In this document: positions 1 through 8,306 of the stretch, one piece after another
How positions within the stretch are numbered: the stretch's first letter is position 1
Layout of the letters: the number at the start of each line of letters is the position of its first letter
DNA from: Actinoplanes sp. M2I2
GTDB lineage: Bacteria; Actinomycetota; Actinomycetes; Mycobacteriales; Micromonosporaceae
Assembly: GCF_023544445.1 (NCBI RefSeq)
Contig: NZ_JALPVJ010000005.1
Coordinates: forward strand, 310,001-374,000
Length of the DNA: 64,000 bases
Reading direction: 5' to 3'
Position numbers and translations under genes: made by a program
Notes under the pieces: model-generated
What the model saw: the letters and a program-made list of their open reading frames with translations, nothing else
Databases searched by the model: none
What the model was told of the DNA's origin: nothing

Positions 1-1
1 C

Positions 2-301
2 GTGCTCGAGGTCCGCCAGTTCGGCGACTATTTCCCCGGGCAGCCCGTGGCCGCCGGCGACGTGGCGCTCGACGGCCGGACCCACGCCGACGCGCTGGCC
101 GCGGCGACCCACCGCGCCGCCGAGCTCAAGATCACGCCGGGCAGCCGCGTGCTGATCGACGCGACCGCCCGTCCCGATCCGATCGACTGGCTGCTGGCCC
201 CGCTGATCGCCGGCGCCTCGACCGTCCTCTGCGCCCACCTCGACCGCGCGAAGCTCGACGCCCGCGCCGAGTCGGAGAAGGTCACCCTGGTCGTGGCCTA
301 A
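2..301 (+). CDS. TIGR03089 family protein, C-terminal fragment (5' end outside window)
   Basis: Only the last roughly 100 residues are present; the frame is open at the left edge, so the GTG at position 2 need not be the real start. The visible part resembles the C-terminal end of the short actinobacterial TIGR03089 proteins, which look like truncated adenylate-forming enzymes: a segment DWLLAPLIAGASTVLC followed by a basic/acidic helix ending in KVTLVV. That family is related to AMP-binding acyl-CoA synthetases but lacks the full C-terminal domain; its function is not established. It is convergent with the acetoacetyl-CoA ligase gene and the two share a hairpin between their ends. The family call rests on recalled similarity. 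Confidence 0.7.
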   Translation: MLEVRQFGDYFPGQPVAAGDVALDGRTHADALAAATHRAAELKITPGSRVLIDATARPDPIDWLLAPLIAGASTVLCAHLDRAKLDARAESEKVTLVVA

Positions 302-355
302 GGGGTATCTGGTGGGTCACGCGGGGCTGCGGCGTGGGCTGACCAGATGACCCCT
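301..355. terminator. Bidirectional hairpin between convergent genes
   Basis: AGGGGTATCTGGT at 301-313 pairs with ACCAGATGACCCCT at 342-355, with one bulged C. The hairpin starts at the stop codon of the rightward gene and covers the stop region of the leftward one. There is no clear U-tract, as is common for terminators in GC-rich actinobacteria. Confidence 0.6.
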
Positions 356-2285
356 AGCCGCGGTCGCGGGCGAGCTTCTCGAAGGCGAGCAGGGACTCGG
401 GATTGGCCAGCGCCCCCTTGGCCGCGGCCGACTCCACCGGCGTGCCGGTCAGGATGCGCTTGACCGGCACCTCGAGCTTCTTGGCCGACAGCGTGCGCGG
501 CACCGCTCGTACGGCATGGATCTCGTCGGGGATGTGCCGCGGGGACAGCGCCGCCCGCAGCTCGCCCGCTATCCGCCCGCGCAGCGCGTCGTCGAGCTCG
601 AGGCCCTCGGCGAGCACCACGAACAACAGCAGCTCGCCGTTCGGGTTGTCGTCCTTCTCGAGGTGCACGACCATGGAGTCGGCGACCTCGGGCAGGCTCT
701 CGACCACCGAATAGAACTCGGCCGTGCCCAGCCGGACCCCGCCCCGGTTGAGCGTCGCGTCGGAGCGGCCGGTGATGACGCACGAGCCGTCGGCGCCGAT
801 CGTGATCCAGTCGCCGTGCCGCCACACGCCGGGGAAGTAGTCGAAGTAGGCCTCCCGGTAGCGCTTGCCGTCCGGGTCGTTCCAGAAGCCGACCGGCATG
901 CTCGGCATGGGCGCGGTGATGACCAGCTCGCCGAGCTCGTCGATCACCGGGCGGCCGTCCGGGTCGTACGCCTCGACGCGCGCGCCCAGGGCCCGGCACG
1001 CGATCTTGCCCTCGACCACGGGCAGCAGGGGCACCGACCCGACGAAGCCGGTGCACACGTCCGTACCGCCGGAAAGCGATTGCAGTTGCAGGCGCGTGCC
1101 GACCGCCTCGTAGACCCAGTCGAACCCCTCGGGCGGCAGCGGCGCGCCGGTCGAGCCGATGCCCTTGAGACCGTCCTTGCGCGGGGTCAGACCGGCCTTG
1201 CGGCAGGCCATGAGGAACGGCGCCGAGGTGCCGAAGTAGGTGATGCCGGCCTCGTCGACCAGATCCCACAGGGTCTCCAGGCCGGGATGGGCCGGGTTGC
1301 CGTCGAACAGCACGATGCCGGCGCCCACGGCCGGGCCACTGACCAGGAAGTTCCACATCATCCAGCCGGTCGTGGTGAACCACAGGAACCGGTCGCCGGG
1401 GCCGAGGTCGTGGTGCAGCGCCAGCATCTTGAGGTGTTCGAGCAGGATGCCGCCGTGGCCGTGCACGATCGGCTTGGGCAAGCCGGTCGTCCCCGAGCTG
1501 TAGAGCACATAGAGCGGGTGGTCGAACGGCACGGACTCGTACGCCATCGGCTCGTCGCCTCGGAGGTCGGCGAACGTGCCGGCCGCCGGATCGAGATAGC
1601 CGATGGTGACGACGTGCTCGAGCGAGGGCAGCGCGGCGGTGATGGCCGCGACCTCCTCGCGCCGGTCGACCGCCTTGGCGCCGTAGCGGTAACCGTCGAC
1701 GGCGACCAGCAGGGTGGGCTCGATCTGCTGCCAGCGGTCGATCACGCTGCGGACGCCGAATTCGGGCGCGCACGACGAGAAGGTGGCGCCGAGGCTGGCT
1801 GTCGCGAGCATCAGGACGTACGTCTCGGGGATGTTGGGGGCGTAGGCGGCGACCCGGTCACCCCGGCCGATGCCGCGGGCCCGCAACCCCGCCCGGACCC
1901 GGCGGACCTCCTCGCGCAGCTGCGCGGCCGTCAGGACCACCGGCTCCCGCGTCTGGCTGTGGGCCAGGACGACCGGGTCGTCGTCGGCCAGGCCGGGCAT
2001 GCGCAGCACGTGCTCGGCGTAGTTGAGGGTCGCGCCGGGGAACCAGGTCGCGCCGGGCATCGACGCGTCGGGCAGCACGGCCGACGGCGGGTCGTGGGCG
2101 ATGACCTCGAAGTAGTCCCAGATCGACTGCCAGAACGCGGGCAGGTCGTCGACGGACCACTGCCACAGCGCGGCGTAGTCGTCGAAGGTCAGCCCACGCT
2201 CGCTCTCGAGCCAGGACAGATAGTGCCCGATCCGGGACGTCTCGCGAACGTCGGCCGGCGGCTCCCACAACACTGCGCCCGTCAT
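354..2285 (-). CDS. aacS: Acetoacetate--CoA ligase (acetoacetyl-CoA synthetase)
   Basis: A 643-residue cytosolic enzyme of the adenylate-forming superfamily. It converts acetoacetate, ATP and CoA into acetoacetyl-CoA, feeding ketone-body carbon or leucine-degradation products into acyl-CoA metabolism. The N-terminal region carries the acetyl-CoA-synthetase-type lead (LSWLESERGLTFDDYAALW and AVLPDASMPGATWFPGATLN). The P-loop-like motif YSSGTTGLPKPIVHGHGG lies near residue 270, the A5-type motif near SLSGGTDVCTGF, and the catalytic-lysine region LSAKKLEVPVKRIL near the C terminus. Length matches the family (about 650). It lies 16 nt downstream of a hotdog thioesterase on the same strand, so the two are probably co-transcribed. 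Acetoacetate specificity is from overall similarity; another short-chain acyl substrate is possible. Confidence 0.9.
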   Translation of the reverse strand: MTGAVLWEPPADVRETSRIGHYLSWLESERGLTFDDYAALWQWSVDDLPAFWQSIWDYFEVIAHDPPSAVLPDASMPGATWFPGATLNYAEHVLRMPGLADDDPVVLAHSQTREPVVLTAAQLREEVRRVRAGLRARGIGRGDRVAAYAPNIPETYVLMLATASLGATFSSCAPEFGVRSVIDRWQQIEPTLLVAVDGYRYGAKAVDRREEVAAITAALPSLEHVVTIGYLDPAAGTFADLRGDEPMAYESVPFDHPLYVLYSSGTTGLPKPIVHGHGGILLEHLKMLALHHDLGPGDRFLWFTTTGWMMWNFLVSGPAVGAGIVLFDGNPAHPGLETLWDLVDEAGITYFGTSAPFLMACRKAGLTPRKDGLKGIGSTGAPLPPEGFDWVYEAVGTRLQLQSLSGGTDVCTGFVGSVPLLPVVEGKIACRALGARVEAYDPDGRPVIDELGELVITAPMPSMPVGFWNDPDGKRYREAYFDYFPGVWRHGDWITIGADGSCVITGRSDATLNRGGVRLGTAEFYSVVESLPEVADSMVVHLEKDDNPNGELLLFVVLAEGLELDDALRGRIAGELRAALSPRHIPDEIHAVRAVPRTLSAKKLEVPVKRILTGTPVESAAAKGALANPESLLAFEKLARDRG

Positions 2286-2301
2286 GCGCTCACCTTAACG
2301 T

Positions 2302-2823
2302 TCACTCAGCCTTCTCCTCCTCGGCCCGGGCCCGCTGGATGGCCGCACGGCGGGCCAGGCGGTGCTCCCGCCGGATCAAAGCCTCGCGGAAGCGGCGCTC
2401 GTCCTCAACGTTCTCGGGCAACACAGGTGGGACGCTTCTTGGGTGGCCGGCCACGTCCACGGCCACGAACACCAGATAGGCGGTCGCCACGGTCAGCGGC
2501 TCGCTGGGCACCACGTCCCAGCGCTCGGCCACGACCTTGACCCCGACCTCCATCGAGCTCGACCCGGTCCAGTTCACCTGCGCGTAGGCGTGCACGAGAT
2601 CGCCAACCCGCACCGGCTCCACGAAGAGAATCTCGTCGATCGCGGCGGTGACGGCCGTGCCACCGCTGTGCCGGGCCGCCGAGGCACCGGCCACGTCATC
2701 GACGAACTTCATCAGCACCCCGCCGTGGACGGTGCCGTAGAGATTGACGTCGACCGCCGTCATGATGCGGCTCAGCGTGACCCGGCTATGACTCGTCGGA
2801 CGGCCGGGGACCTGCTCATTCAT
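2302..2823 (-). CDS. Hotdog-fold acyl-CoA thioesterase
   Basis: A 173-residue protein of the YciA/acyl-CoA hydrolase group, which hydrolyses acyl-CoA to free acid and CoA. The family motif is clear: VNLYGTVHGGVLMKFVDDVA, with the HGG turn and an acidic residue on the long hotdog helix, followed by AAIDEILFVEPVRVGDLVHA and a basic, Glu-rich tail (REHRLARRAAIQRARAEEE). I chose the ATG at 2823 because the peptide upstream of it in frame is low-complexity and overlaps the divergent promoter region. It sits directly upstream of aacS and may set the acyl-CoA/acid balance for that enzyme; the substrate cannot be read from sequence. Confidence 0.85.
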   Translation of the reverse strand: MNEQVPGRPTSHSRVTLSRIMTAVDVNLYGTVHGGVLMKFVDDVAGASAARHSGGTAVTAAIDEILFVEPVRVGDLVHAYAQVNWTGSSSMEVGVKVVAERWDVVPSEPLTVATAYLVFVAVDVAGHPRSVPPVLPENVEDERRFREALIRREHRLARRAAIQRARAEEEKAE

Positions 2824-2907
2824 GCGGCGTACGTTACGTCGTCCTTCCGCCCGGTTGCCCGGCGACGGTACGGTGCGTCGGGCAATCGGTGTCGGGGGAG
2901 AGTAAGC

Positions 2908-5900
2908 GTGCGTCACTTCAGGTCGATCTTGTATGCCCTCGTTCTGGCGCCGGCGGTGTGGATCCTCGCGGGCGTGGGTTTCACGCACGATCTGACCGCT
3001 CGCGGGCGCGACGACTTCGCCGTCGAATCGGTCACCGGGCTGCTTCTGCTCGTGCTCGCCGGGGCGGCGTACGCCATCCTGCTGTTCGCCCCGATCTCGC
3101 CGTCCGGTCCCCTTTTCGGCGGGCTGGTCTATCTCGGGGCATCGACGTGGGCGTTGGTGTCTCCCGGGGGATACGCGGGGGTCTGGCCGGATTCGGTGGC
3201 CAAGGACGGGTTCGACCTCAGCCGGCCCGGATATGGGCTGGCCGCGCTTCTGGCCCTGCCTTTGATCTGTACGGCTCTGAGCGCGCGACGGTGGGCCCGG
3301 TACGAGCCGCCGGTGTTGCCGCTGATCGGTCAGCTGGGGCGGGCACGGGGGCGGGCGGCCGTGGCCGGAGGGCTCACGCCGTTCACCGATCCCGACTCGA
3401 CGGCCCCGATGCCGATTCCCGGGACGACGCCGGGTTCCGACGACACGACAACGGTCGTGGCCGGCGGCAGCCCTTCGCCGTCTCCCCTCTCCCCTACGTC
3501 GCCATCCTCGGCTCCTCCCGCTCCGGCTACTTCTACCGCGGCTTCTTCTGCCCCGGCTTCTCCTCCCGCGGCTTCTTCTGCCCCGGCTTCTTCTGCCGCG
3601 GACTCTTCTGCTCCGGCTCCTTCTACCGCGGCACCTTCTGCCTTGGACGAGCCGACGGTCGTCAGCAGCGGTGGCGCGACCGCTGACCCGGACGCGACCA
3701 CAGTCCTGCCGTCGTCGAAGCCTCCCGTGTCAGGGGCGGAGGTTGCACCCGCGGAAAGGGTTGCTTCCGCTGGGGCGGCGACCACCTCGTCCGAGCAGGA
3801 CGACACTGCCCCCATGCCGGTAGTCGGCTCAGACTTGGCCGCCGAAAACCCGTCGCACACCTCAACCACCAGCGCGCCCACGCTCGGCGCAGCCAACTCC
3901 ACCGGGTCTACCACCCACGCGGAGACGGCCACTGCGACGACGCCGGGCACTGAGGCAGCTAACCTCGCGACCACCACATCAGCTTCAGAATCCGGCACCT
4001 CCGTCGCGGAGCCTGGCGCCGAGCCCACATCCAGCACAGCAATCGCCACGGGCGCCGCCGGCGACGATGTGGCCCGTGACCATGCGGAAGACGCCGCGAC
4101 CAGCGCTCACGGCGCGGAAGAAGTTGCCGAGCCCGCGCCCAACGCAGCAATCGCCGCAGACGCAGTGGCGGGTGACGAAGCTAAGTCGGTCGATGTGATT
4201 GCGGTCCTGGCGGCCGAGGAGCCATTCAAAATCGGTGAAGTCGTCGAGGTGGCGCCGGAGGACGAGGTCACCTACGCGGTGGCGACCGTCCGGGACGAGC
4301 GGCAGACCACGGTCGTGGTCTCGTGGGACGAAGCCGCGACGGTGGCGGCGCTCTTCAACGGCCAGGCGTCGACCAAATACGTCGCCATCGCCACATCGCC
4401 CGTCGAGTCGGAGGACGAACAACCTCGGTCGACGGCCGCGGAAAACGGAACCGTGGTCGGCGTCGACCAGGCCCCTTCGGCGGCGGCGGTCGCGGCGACT
4501 CTCAACAACGCCTTGGTCTCAGAATCCAAAATCTCCGCCGAACCTCACCTCTCGCGCCCAGAAAGTGGCAGCGGGAGCGGGCCGGTCGACGCGGCGCCGG
4601 TAGCAGCGGCCGACAAACCCGATGCCCCGCAGCACACCGCAAGCGCAGCAGAGCACGCAGTAATCGGAACAACAGATGCGGAAGCGGCCGACGACACCGA
4701 CACGGCCACCAGCACCGACACAACAGAACCCACCGCAGGTGAAGCCGAGCAAGCAGCCGAAATCACCAAGGCAGCAGCCGACAACACCAACACGGCCACC
4801 ACCACCGACACAACAGAACCCACCGCAGGCGAGACCGAGCTAGCAGCTGGAACCACCAAGGCAGCAGCGGCCGACAGCACCGACACAGCACAACGCCCCG
4901 CGGGCGAAACCGAGCAAGTAGCAGCCGGAACCGCAGAAGCGACGGCGACCCGGAACACCGGAACGGCGAAGCGCCCTGAAAGCGAAGAGGTAGCCGCAGC
5001 AGCCGACTTCTCGGCTCCGAGCGCTGAGCGGGTCGATGGAACACGAGCCGAATCGGAAACCGCGGAGTCTGCCGGCGCTCTGATCGCTGACGTCTCCGCC
5101 GACCCGGCAGGCGCGGAAGAGGCAACCTCGCCTCCCACCGACACTGAAGACGACATCACCCCCGTGTCGGATGCGACCTCCGGCGGCCAAGCCGAACGAA
5201 CGGTCGCCGGGCATGTGACCGCTGACCGGGCGACGGCCGAACCCGCAGTGGTCGAAGCGGCGGCGACCGAACCGGCAGCCGACGAGCCGGCGACGAGCGA
5301 ACCCACAACTGACGAACCGGCGACGGCTCAAGCGGCAGCACAGGTCGGTGCCGTTGCGGATGACGATGACGCTTTCGAGATCGACGACTCCGTCGAGTTC
5401 TATGTGGTCGGGCGGGCCAAACCGGCGCCGAACACGCGCGCGGTGCCGCCGGAGCTGGAGGAGACCCGGTCGCTCGAAGCGCCGGACCCGGACCGCACCA
5501 GGGCTATCAAGATCGGCGAGCTGACCACCAAGCTGCAGATCTCACCAGCCGCCGGTGAAGAGCCGGCGGCGGTCAACGAGCCGGTTCGCGCCCGCGCGTC
5601 GGTGGCCGTGCCCGACATCTCCGTGCCGGATCTCTCCGGGGCCGAGGTGACCCGTTCGCTCAGCGCGCCCGATCCGGACAGAACTCGGACCATCAAGGTA
5701 TTCACCGCAGACGACCGCTCGGACCCGGGCGCGCCTCCCACGGACGACGCCGAAGTCACTCAGCCCCTGAACGCCCCCGATCCGGACCGGACGCACGCCA
5801 TCACCATCGTGTCGTCGGACGACCGCCTCGCGTCGACCGACGCCTCATTCGACGACGCCGAAGTCACCCGGCCGCTGAGCGCCCCCGACCCGGACCGCAC

Positions 5901-6579
5901 ACACACCATCACGGTCGTGTCGTCGGACGACGCCGGGGTCACGCACTCCTTCGGCGTGTCCGCCGTGGACGACGGGGAGGTCACGCGGTTGCTCAGTGCG
6001 CCCGACCCCGATCGGACGCAGGCGATCGCGATCGTGCCGGCGGCGGGCGGCGCGCCGGCTCGCGGCCTCGACGAAGCGGATCCCGAGCGTACGCATCTGA
6101 TCAGGATCGCCGAGCTGGCTGCGCCCATGCGACTGCTGCCGCCCGAGCCGGCCGAGGATCTCGCCCATCACCCGGGCCGGGCGCCGGGGCATAACACCGC
6201 GGCGCTGAGCCACACCGGTGACATCGGCGGCGACGAGACCCAGGTGATCGAGCTCGACCCGGACCGTACGCAACCCATCCGGCTCGGCACGGTCGAGCCG
6301 CCCGGTGAGCGTACGGAAATCATCCGGATCCCGGTGCGGGGCAAGGCCGCCGTGCCGAGCCCGGTCGAGGCCCGGCCCGAAGCCGTACCGGCGTCCATCG
6401 CCGCCGCCGAGCGCCCGGACATCACCGAGGACCCGACAAGCCGGATCACCCCGCCGGACGGGTACGGGCCCACGGGCGAGGGGCGCGACAGCGACCCGGA
6501 GCGGCGAGGGATGACGGTGATGAGCATGGAACGCCCGCCCGACGAACCGGAGATCCCGGCTCAACGCCGGCCGGACTGA
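2908..6579 (+). CDS. Large membrane-anchored protein with Ala/Thr-rich linker and repeated DPDRT motifs
   Basis: About 1223 residues. The GTG at 2908 is preceded by GGGGGAG at 2893-2899. The N terminus has four hydrophobic segments (roughly residues 5-25, 47-70, 75-93 and 108-125). A very long low-complexity Ala/Thr/Glu-rich stretch follows, including a 30-residue direct repeat (90-bp period, near 4701 and 4791) carrying TTEPTAGE. The last third (about residues 855-1140) carries seven copies of a motif of the form [S/P]L-x-APDPDRT-x-x-I-x-[IV], each after an acidic stretch. TAPMP also occurs twice. I recognise no enzymatic domain; a disordered cytoplasmic scaffold is my inference. It sits directly upstream of lexA on the same strand, but lexA has its own promoter. 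The middle section uses more A-ending codons (ACA, GCA, CAA) than its neighbours. Confidence 0.8.
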   Translation: MRHFRSILYALVLAPAVWILAGVGFTHDLTARGRDDFAVESVTGLLLLVLAGAAYAILLFAPISPSGPLFGGLVYLGASTWALVSPGGYAGVWPDSVAKDGFDLSRPGYGLAALLALPLICTALSARRWARYEPPVLPLIGQLGRARGRAAVAGGLTPFTDPDSTAPMPIPGTTPGSDDTTTVVAGGSPSPSPLSPTSPSSAPPAPATSTAASSAPASPPAASSAPASSAADSSAPAPSTAAPSALDEPTVVSSGGATADPDATTVLPSSKPPVSGAEVAPAERVASAGAATTSSEQDDTAPMPVVGSDLAAENPSHTSTTSAPTLGAANSTGSTTHAETATATTPGTEAANLATTTSASESGTSVAEPGAEPTSSTAIATGAAGDDVARDHAEDAATSAHGAEEVAEPAPNAAIAADAVAGDEAKSVDVIAVLAAEEPFKIGEVVEVAPEDEVTYAVATVRDERQTTVVVSWDEAATVAALFNGQASTKYVAIATSPVESEDEQPRSTAAENGTVVGVDQAPSAAAVAATLNNALVSESKISAEPHLSRPESGSGSGPVDAAPVAAADKPDAPQHTASAAEHAVIGTTDAEAADDTDTATSTDTTEPTAGEAEQAAEITKAAADNTNTATTTDTTEPTAGETELAAGTTKAAAADSTDTAQRPAGETEQVAAGTAEATATRNTGTAKRPESEEVAAAADFSAPSAERVDGTRAESETAESAGALIADVSADPAGAEEATSPPTDTEDDITPVSDATSGGQAERTVAGHVTADRATAEPAVVEAAATEPAADEPATSEPTTDEPATAQAAAQVGAVADDDDAFEIDDSVEFYVVGRAKPAPNTRAVPPELEETRSLEAPDPDRTRAIKIGELTTKLQISPAAGEEPAAVNEPVRARASVAVPDISVPDLSGAEVTRSLSAPDPDRTRTIKVFTADDRSDPGAPPTDDAEVTQPLNAPDPDRTHAITIVSSDDRLASTDASFDDAEVTRPLSAPDPDRTHTITVVSSDDAGVTHSFGVSAVDDGEVTRLLSAPDPDRTQAIAIVPAAGGAPARGLDEADPERTHLIRIAELAAPMRLLPPEPAEDLAHHPGRAPGHNTAALSHTGDIGGDETQVIELDPDRTQPIRLGTVEPPGERTEIIRIPVRGKAAVPSPVEARPEAVPASIAAAERPDITEDPTSRITPPDGYGPTGEGRDSDPERRGMTVMSMERPPDEPEIPAQRRPD

Positions 6580-6641
6580 GTCTCGAGGTCACGGCCGGCG
6601 GGATGAAGCCGGCGAGGGTTACGGACGGTCATTCTTTCGAA

Positions 6642-6657
6642 TCGTACAAATGATCGA
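6642..6657. promoter_or_regulatory. Candidate LexA (SOS) box
   Basis: TCGTAC-AAAT-GATCGA differs from the actinobacterial SOS consensus TCGAAC-N4-GTTCGA by one base in each arm. It lies 21 bp before the lexA start and just upstream of the -10 element, the position expected for autorepression. An outer imperfect inverted repeat (ATTCTT at 6631-6636 and AAGAAT at 6657-6662) surrounds it. Confidence 0.7.
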
Positions 6658-6663
6658 AGAATG

Positions 6664-6669
6664 TAGTAT
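6664..6669 (+). promoter_or_regulatory. -10 element of lexA; nearly leaderless transcript
   Basis: TAGTAT lies nine bases before the lexA ATG. No Shine-Dalgarno sequence is visible in the CATCCTCGC between them, so the transcript probably begins at or within about three bases of the start codon. Confidence 0.55.
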
Positions 6670-6678
6670 CATCCTCGC

Positions 6679-7287
6679 ATGTCCCCGGACGACGTGCCCC
6701 TGAGCAAGCGGCAACGGCAGATCTTCTCGATGATCCGCGAGTGGATCGACCAGCATGGCTATCCACCGACCATTCGTGAGATCGGCGCCGCCGTCGGGCT
6801 CGACTCACCGTCGTCCGTCGCCCATCAGCTCAAGGCCCTCGAGGACCGGGGCTACATCCGGCGCGGGGCTCGCGGCTCCCGGGCGATCGACGTGCGCACT
6901 CCGGGCGAGCAGGCCAACGTGCCCGTTCCGGTGCTGGGCACGATCGCCGCCGGCACCCCGATCCTCGCCGACGAGCACATCAACGAGGAGCTCACCCTGC
7001 CGGTGAGCCTGGTCGGTCACGGCACGCTGTTCGCACTGGTGGTCAAGGGTGATTCGATGATCGAGGCGGCGATCTGCGACGGCGACACCGTCGTGGTCCG
7101 TCAGCAGCAGGTGGCCGACAACGGCGACATCGTGGCGGCGATGATCGACGGCGAGGCCACGGTCAAGGTCTTCCGGCGCGCCGGCGGTCACATCGAGCTG
7201 GTTCCGCGCAACGCGGCGTATGACGTCATCCCCGGCGACGACGCCACCATTCTCGGCAAGGTCGTGACGGTCCTCCGCCGGGTGTGA
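6679..7287 (+). CDS. lexA: LexA repressor (SOS regulator)
   Basis: A 202-residue transcriptional repressor that binds SOS boxes and self-cleaves when RecA is activated by single-stranded DNA. The N-terminal winged helix-turn-helix is clear ([20 protein letters not shown], then [20 protein letters not shown]). The cleavage region reads [10 protein letters not shown], with the Ala-Gly bond at IAA-GTP. The catalytic Ser lies in VKGDSMIEA and the general-base Lys in GEATVKVF, so self-cleavage should be intact. Length and order fit actinobacterial LexA. An SOS box and -10 element sit immediately upstream, which indicates autoregulation. A perfect 14-bp hairpin follows the gene. Confidence 0.97.
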   Translation: MSPDDVPLSKRQRQIFSMIREWIDQHGYPPTIREIGAAVGLDSPSSVAHQLKALEDRGYIRRGARGSRAIDVRTPGEQANVPVPVLGTIAAGTPILADEHINEELTLPVSLVGHGTLFALVVKGDSMIEAAICDGDTVVVRQQQVADNGDIVAAMIDGEATVKVFRRAGGHIELVPRNAAYDVIPGDDATILGKVVTVLRRV

Positions 7288-7335
7288 TCAGCACGCCGCC
7301 CGGCGGCGAGGTAGACCGGAGCGTGCCGCAAAGCA

Positions 7336-7366
7336 CTCGGGCCGCATCCTGAGGATGCGGCCCGAG
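7336..7366 (+). terminator. Hairpin terminator after lexA
   Basis: A perfect 14-bp stem: CTCGGGCCGCATCC (7336-7349) and GGATGCGGCCCGAG (7353-7366) around a TGA loop, 48 bases after the lexA stop. There is no U-tract. Confidence 0.75.
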
Positions 7367-7494
7367 CACCGGGGTGGTTCGTGAAGCGGGTTCAAGAGCA
7401 TGGACGGAACCCTCGAACCCGCTACACGTCAACGCCGAATGTCTTGGCCGGGACGGTTCGGGGCGTCACGGCTGCCGAGCATTCTTTGTTGCCT

Positions 7495-7666
7495 TGCTTC
7501 GCGCCACCGGGACGTCGCCTTGCTTCGCCTTACTGCGACGCTGCCCTGCTTCGCCCTTCCGGGACGCTGACTTACTGCGGCGTTGCCTTGCTTCGCCCTA
7601 CCGGGACGCTGCCTTGCTTCGCCTTACTGCGGCGTTGCCTTGCTTCGCCTTACCGGGACGAAGGTC
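7495..7666. repeat. 26-bp tandem minisatellite
   Basis: Units beginning TGCTTCGCC start at 7495, 7521, 7547, 7589, 7615 and 7641. The 26-bp period is broken once, by a copy at 7573 that lacks its first ten bases. Units alternate between a TACTGCGGCGTTGCCT type and a YACCGGGACGCTGCCT type, so a two-unit, 52-bp higher-order repeat is likely. The array fills most of the gap between the lexA terminator and the 3' end of the leftward gene at 7665. The rest of the gap (7367-7494) shows no gene. Confidence 0.9.
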
Positions 7667-8054
7667 AGCGACGGTGGCCGTGACCGAAGCCGCCGTGGTG
7701 GCCGTGGCCGAAGCCGCCGTGGTGACCGTGACCGAAGCCGCCGCCACGCCAGTTCTGCTCGACCTCCAGGGCCCACAGGCCGCGCTTGAAGCCGATGCGG
7801 ACGCGCTCGCAGTCGTAGTCGTCCCAGCGGTCGCGGAACTCGCCGATGCGACCGGTCCGCTCGCAGGCGCCCCGCGTGCGGAAGTAGCCGACGACCCGGT
7901 CCCGGTCCCCGTGCTTCTGGACCTTCGTGGTGGTCGCGGGCTTGGCGGCCGGCGCGTCCGCGCTACCGGCGGCGAGCGCCGGGCCGGCACTGATCGTGGC
8001 GCCCGCCATCAGGCCGAGGCCCACCATGGTGAACATCCGAGCTACCTTGCTCAT
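7665..8054 (-). CDS. Small secreted protein with Gly/His-rich C-terminal repeats
   Basis: 129 residues, starting at the ATG at 8054, which follows GGAGGTAGAG. The N terminus is a Sec signal peptide (basic start, hydrophobic VGLGLMAGATISAG, then PALAAG with cleavage after ALA). The mature part has two Cys (GACERTG and DYDCERV), which may form one disulfide, and ends in three copies of GGFGHGHH. This tail could bind divalent metals such as nickel, zinc or copper; that is inference from composition. The tail is encoded by a 24-bp DNA repeat and abuts the 26-bp minisatellite. I do not recognise a family. Confidence 0.75.
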   Translation of the reverse strand: MSKVARMFTMVGLGLMAGATISAGPALAAGSADAPAAKPATTTKVQKHGDRDRVVGYFRTRGACERTGRIGEFRDRWDDYDCERVRIGFKRGLWALEVEQNWRGGGFGHGHHGGFGHGHHGGFGHGHRR

Positions 8055-8212
8055 CTCTACCTCCAAGTGGTTGCTGCCTTGTGCCACAGATCGTGGCATA
8101 TCGGGCACAAGCCACCATCGCAGGCCAATACGTACTTTCGGCTGATCTTGGCTGACCGTTTGTGCTGCCGGTCACACTTCCCGAAACCCGAAGGCGCAGC
8201 CGCTCGCATTGA

Positions 8213-8261
8213 GCGACCAGCGACCAGCGCCCAGCGACCAGCGCCCAGCGCCCAGAGCGAC
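8213..8261. repeat. Heptamer tandem repeat GCGMCCA
   Basis: Six contiguous copies of GCGACCA or GCGCCCA run from 8213 to 8254, with a seventh GCGACCA after a two-base GA insertion. It lies in the gap between the secreted protein gene and the 3' end of the arginase-fold gene. No function is visible. Confidence 0.85.
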
Positions 8262-8306
8262 CAGCCGACTGAGCGGGCGAGCGAGTGGGCGGCTGAGCGA
8301 TCGCCC

